From assembly GCF_036226745.1 (NCBI RefSeq), contig NZ_CP109013.1:2728001-2792000 (forward strand): a stretch of DNA of 64,000 nucleotides, written 5' to 3'. Shown here in pieces: positions 60,761 to 64,000 of this stretch (its first letter is position 1; every line of letters begins with the position of its first letter). The position numbers and the translations under genes are program-made. This DNA comes from Streptomyces sp. NBC_00683 (lineage in GTDB: Bacteria > Actinomycetota > Actinomycetes > Streptomycetales > Streptomycetaceae). Under the pieces are notes generated by a model. The model saw only the letters and a list, made by a program, of their open reading frames with translations, was not told where the DNA came from and did no database searches.

Positions 60761-62643
60761 CCAGTGCCACCGCCGACGGACCGGCCACCACCGACGGACC
60801 CGCCCTCGCCGACCAGGACCTGCCCGGGGCGAAGCCGGACCGGCCGGGCCCCGGGGACGCCTTCGACCGCGACGCCCTTCCCGCGCCGCCCGGTTCGACC
60901 TGGGCGCTGCTGACCTCGCTGCTCGGCCCCCTGCGTGCCCGGGTGGTCGTGGCGTCCCTCCTGCTCCTGGTCCAGCAGGTCGCGGTGCAGGCGGGGCCGC
61001 TGCTGGTCGCGTACGCCATCGACAGCGGCGTGCCCGCGTTCCGGGACCACGACTACGGGCCGCTGATCGCCGTGGGCGTGGGGTACGGCGTGTGCTCGGT
61101 CGGCGCGGGGGCGCTGCAGTACGCGTTCATCCGGGCCGCCGCGCGGATCAACCAGGACGTGCTGCTCGATCTGCGCGGCCGGATCTTCCGCCACGCACAG
61201 GCGCTCAGCGTGGACTTCCACGAGCGCTACACCTCCGGCCGGCTGATCTCGCGATCGACCACGGACGTGGAGTCGCTGCGCGAGCTGCTGAGCGAGGGGC
61301 TGCAGGAACTCATCGGTGTGGTCCTGTCGTTCGTGTCGATCTCGTTGATGCTGCTGTGGCTGGATCTCGGTATCGGCGCGATCGCGGTGGGCTCCTTCCT
61401 GCCCCTGTACCTGCTGGTGCGGATGTACCGGCGCCGGGCGGCCCAGGCCTATTCGGCGCGTTCCTCGGCCATCGCCGCGGTCATCGTGAAGTTCGCGGAG
61501 ACGATGAACGGGATCCGTCCGGTGCAGGCCTTCCGCAGGGAGCGGGTCAACGACGCGGACTTCTCGGTGCTCAACCGCCGCCACGAGCGGCGGAACGGGG
61601 ACGCGCTGCTGGAGATGGCCCGCTACGTCGTCGGTTCCCGGCTGGTCGCCAACACGGCGGTGGCCGCGATGGTGCTGTGGGGCGCCTACCGGGTGGCGTC
61701 GGGGACGCTGGCGCTCGGGGTGCTGGCCGCGGCGGTGCTGTATCTGCGGCGGCTGTACGACCCGATCGACCGGCTCGCGATGTTCCTCAACTCCTACCAG
61801 TCGGCCGCTGCCTCGCTGGAGAAGATCGCGGGTCTGCTGGCGCAGACTCCCACCGTTCCCGAGCCGGCCGCGCCGAAGGAGCTCCCCTCCCCCGCCGGTG
61901 AGCACCCGGGTCGTGAGGTGACGTTCGACGGGGTGCGGTTCGCCTACCGGACGGGCGGCGAGGTCCTGCCCCGCTTCGGTCTGAGGATCCCGGCGGGCCA
62001 GACCGTGGCCGTGGTCGGTTCGACGGGCGCGGGCAAGTCGACGCTCGCCAAGCTGCTGGCGCGTTTCTACGATCCGACCGAGGGCCGGGTCCTGCTGGAC
62101 GGCACCGATCTGCGCGATCTGGCCACGCCGGAGCTGCGGCGGGGCGTGGTGATGGTGACCCAGGAGGCGTTCCTGTTCTCGGGGACGATCGCGGAGAACA
62201 TCGCGATCGGCCGTCCGGAAGCGACGCCCGAGGAGATCGAGCACGCGGCCAAGGCCATCGGGGCGCACGACTTCATCAGCGGCCTGCCCGACGGCTACGC
62301 CACGGATGTACGCAAGCGGGGCGGCCGGATCTCGGCAGGCCAGCGTCAACTGGTGGCGTTCGCACGTGCGTTGCTGGCGGACCCCGCCGTGCTGATTCTC
62401 GACGAGGCGACGAGCTCGCTCGACATCCCCGGCGAGCGGGCGGTGCAGCGCGCCATGGACACCGTGCTGCACGGCCGTACGGCGGTGGTGATCGCACACC
62501 GCCTGTCGACCGTGGAGATCGCGGACCGGGTGCTGGTGATGGAGCACGGCCGGATCGTGGAGGACGGGAGCCCGGCCGAACTCATCGGCACCGACGGCAG
62601 GTTCGCCGGGCTGCACCGCGCCTGGCGGGAGAGCCTGGCCTGA
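60757..62643 (+). CDS. ABC exporter subunit B, fused TMD-NBD, canonical Walker B
   Basis: 628 residues. An extra acidic/proline N-terminus (~45), six helices, NBD with Walker A GSTGAGKS (421-428), Q-loop Gln469, Walker B LILDE (D549, E550) and H-loop His581, all canonical. Signature motif is ISAGQ (525-529) rather than LSGGQ. With subunit A this gives one consensus site (B Walker with A signature) and one degenerate site, as in heterodimeric drug/lipid exporters. Substrate unknown. Confidence 0.93.
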   Translation: MTSATADGPATTDGPALADQDLPGAKPDRPGPGDAFDRDALPAPPGSTWALLTSLLGPLRARVVVASLLLLVQQVAVQAGPLLVAYAIDSGVPAFRDHDYGPLIAVGVGYGVCSVGAGALQYAFIRAAARINQDVLLDLRGRIFRHAQALSVDFHERYTSGRLISRSTTDVESLRELLSEGLQELIGVVLSFVSISLMLLWLDLGIGAIAVGSFLPLYLLVRMYRRRAAQAYSARSSAIAAVIVKFAETMNGIRPVQAFRRERVNDADFSVLNRRHERRNGDALLEMARYVVGSRLVANTAVAAMVLWGAYRVASGTLALGVLAAAVLYLRRLYDPIDRLAMFLNSYQSAAASLEKIAGLLAQTPTVPEPAAPKELPSPAGEHPGREVTFDGVRFAYRTGGEVLPRFGLRIPAGQTVAVVGSTGAGKSTLAKLLARFYDPTEGRVLLDGTDLRDLATPELRRGVVMVTQEAFLFSGTIAENIAIGRPEATPEEIEHAAKAIGAHDFISGLPDGYATDVRKRGGRISAGQRQLVAFARALLADPAVLILDEATSSLDIPGERAVQRAMDTVLHGRTAVVIAHRLSTVEIADRVLVMEHGRIVEDGSPAELIGTDGRFAGLHRAWRESLA

Positions 62644-62678
62644 CGGAGTACCGACGGGTAGGTGCGTGACCTCCCAGG

Positions 62679-62712
62679 GACGGCGCAGAACTGGCCACAG
62701 TTCCGCGCCGTC
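62679..62712 (+). terminator. Terminator of the ABC exporter operon
   Basis: GACGGCGCAGAACTG, 4-base loop GCCA, CAGTTCCGCGCCGTC (15 bp with one mismatch), 35 bases past the stop. Confidence 0.7.
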
Positions 62713-62745
62713 TCAGCACGTGGTCATCGTCCGTTTGCCGCTTCG

Positions 62746-62772
62746 TCGTTCGAACACCGTGAATTCGAACGA
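62746..62772. promoter_or_regulatory. Inverted-repeat operator candidate for the protease gene
   Basis: TCGTTCGAA (62746-62754), 9 bases, TTCGAACGA (62764-62772): perfect 9-bp arms, each containing the palindrome TTCGAA. About 255 bases before the start codon. Regulator unknown. Confidence 0.45.
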
Positions 62773-63027
62773 AATCTCAACTCACCCTGCGAATTCTGGG
62801 CCCGCGCGGTCCCGGCACCCGCTTTACGGCACCCGGATGACATACGGCGAAACGTCCGCTTAACGAACATGACCATTCCGGCAACGGACGAATTCCGGCC
62901 AATGTGTTGACGCGGTCCTGACATACACCCCTTTCTGCTGGGACTCTTCCCCCGTTCTGCGCACCGCCTGCTCTGCCCGGCCGGCTCACCCAGCCCGGCT
63001 GTCACCCCCCTCGCAGAAGGAGTCCGC

Positions 63028-64000
63028 GTGAGATCCAGATCCAGCCGTCGTGCCACCGCGACCGGCGCTCTGATAACGGCAGCAGCCCTCCTCGCCGTCG
63101 GAGTTCAGACGGGTGCGGCCACCGCCGCTCCCGACGCCGCCGCCTCCTCGGCCGCCGCCGCCAAGGGCGCCGACCCGGGTTCGCTGCCCGCGAAGCTCTC
63201 CCCCGCCCAGCGTGCCGAACTCCTCCGCGAGGCCAACTCCACCAAGGCGGCCACCGCCAAGGAGCTGGGCCTCGGCGCCACGGAGAAGCTCGTCGTCCGT
63301 GATGTCGTCCAGGACGTCGACGGCACCACGCACACCCGCTACGAGCGCACCCTCGACGGCCTCCCCGTCCTCGGCGGCGACCTTGTCGTGGCCGAGACGA
63401 AGGCCGGGAAGACCGAGGGCGTCACCAAGGCGTCCAAGGCCACCGGTGCCCAGCTGAAGGCGGTCGGCACCACGGCGGACATCGCGCCCGCCGCCGCCGA
63501 GAAGCAGGCCCTGACCGCGGCACAGGCCGAGGGCTCGAAGAAGGCCGAGGCCAGCAAGGCCCCGCGCAAGGTGGTCTGGACGGCGAGCGGCACGCCCCAG
63601 CTCGCGTACGAGACCGTCGTCGGCGGCCTCCAGCACGACGGCACCCCGAACGAGCTGCACGTCATCACCGACGCCTCCTCCGGTGCCAAGCTCTACGAGT
63701 GGCAGGCCATCGAGACGGGTACCGGCAACACCCAGTACAGCGGTCAGGTGACGCTCGGCACCTCGGGCACGTACAACCTCACCGACGCGACCCGCGGCAA
63801 CCACAAGACGTACAACCTGAACCGCGGCACGTCGGGCACCGGGACCCTCTTCTCCGGCACCGACGACATCTGGGGCAACGGCAGCCCGTCGAACCTCGAG
63901 ACCGCCGGCGCCGACGCCCACTACGGCGCGGCCGAGACGTGGGACTACTACAAGAACATCCACGGCCGCAGCGGCATCCGGGGTGACGGCGTCGGTGCGT
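63028..64000 (+). CDS. Secreted M4 (thermolysin-like) metalloprotease, N-terminal part
   Basis: Starts at GTG 63028 after AGAAGGAG. 324 residues are visible. Sec signal peptide (SRRATATGALITAAALLAVGVQTGAATAA), then the FTP/PepSY propeptide (TTHTRYERTLDGLPVLGGDLVV ... PQLAYETVVGG ... HVITDASSGAKLYEWQAIETGTGN), then the mature domain start (QYSGQVTLGT). The last residues DAHYGAAETWDYYKNIHGRSGI are the typical segment before the zinc HExxH motif, which lies beyond the window. Confidence 0.9.
   Translation, partial: MRSRSSRRATATGALITAAALLAVGVQTGAATAAPDAAASSAAAAKGADPGSLPAKLSPAQRAELLREANSTKAATAKELGLGATEKLVVRDVVQDVDGTTHTRYERTLDGLPVLGGDLVVAETKAGKTEGVTKASKATGAQLKAVGTTADIAPAAAEKQALTAAQAEGSKKAEASKAPRKVVWTASGTPQLAYETVVGGLQHDGTPNELHVITDASSGAKLYEWQAIETGTGNTQYSGQVTLGTSGTYNLTDATRGNHKTYNLNRGTSGTGTLFSGTDDIWGNGSPSNLETAGADAHYGAAETWDYYKNIHGRSGIRGDGVGA

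Larger units (their letters stand above)
62644..63027. other. Intergenic region upstream of the M4 protease
   Basis: 384 bases. Begins with the ABC terminator. The middle (62740-62900) is AT-richer, with three GAATTC sites and a strong inverted repeat, evidently the protease control region. No ORF with a ribosome site. Confidence 0.55.

Overview
The window is a 64-kb stretch of a Streptomyces chromosome (or a very close actinobacterial relative). Coding sequence is about 70% GC with strongly GC-biased third positions, GTG/TTG starts are common, and the set of families (gatCAB with a neighbouring c-di-GMP protein, NAD-dependent ligase, glycine riboswitch operon, EF-hand protein, paired L,D-transpeptidases, GlgX) is typical of the Streptomyces core. 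The arrangement rmdB-ligA and gatC-gatA-gatB resembles, from memory, the S. coelicolor region around SCO5464-SCO5511. I see no tRNA, rRNA, CRISPR array, insertion sequence or prophage.

Layout. 1-2.7 kb: the end-truncated GGDEF protein with a degenerate EAL domain. 2.9-6.5 kb: a 2-hydroxyacid dehydrogenase, an aldo/keto reductase, a secreted PQQ-type sugar dehydrogenase and a small DUF6191 protein. 6.5-13.6 kb: a large LuxR/LAL regulator coupled to a 61-residue protein, a membrane protein, an acetyltransferase and an MMPL exporter. 13.7-22.2 kb: gatB, a tiny membrane protein, gatA, gatC, rmdB and ligA. 22.2-29 kb: a MetE-like methyltransferase, an SDR, a LOG-type protein, DUF427, a catalytically degenerate alpha/beta hydrolase, then the sulfur-relay pair mnmA and cysteine desulfurase around a secreted amidase. 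29-32.9 kb: small membrane proteins, a TetR regulator with its hydrolase, a thioesterase and a TRIC-like channel. 32.9-39 kb: a complete oligopeptide ABC importer operon with a strong hairpin between the binding protein and the permeases.

39-46.5 kb is a serine/glycine block: two SseB-like proteins and a small ATPase on the minus strand, facing a tandem glycine riboswitch that precedes gcvT-gcvH-glyA, a hairpin, and sdaA. The operon would convert excess glycine to one-carbon units and serine, and then deaminate serine to pyruvate. 46.5-49.7 kb: a lipoprotein, a class I terpene synthase preceded by two overlapping mini-ORFs, a two-EF-hand protein and a GNAT enzyme. 49.7-56.5 kb: a YVTN beta-propeller lipoprotein translationally coupled to an unusual polysaccharide deacetylase, an anti-sigma-like ATPase, an enoyl-CoA hydratase and two tandem L,D-transpeptidases. 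56.6-64 kb: glgX, a heterodimeric ABC exporter with one degenerate ATP site, and the start of a secreted M4 metalloprotease that runs off the window.

Most attention-worthy: the ATGA-linked mini-ORF chain in front of the terpene synthase (47405-47553), several enzymes that have lost catalytic residues while keeping their fold (degenerate EAL, alpha/beta hydrolase, deacetylase), the hexanucleotide-encoded Ala/Glu tail on an ABC ATPase, and the riboswitch/serine cluster. I found nothing that I can defend as a wholly new defence or mobile system.
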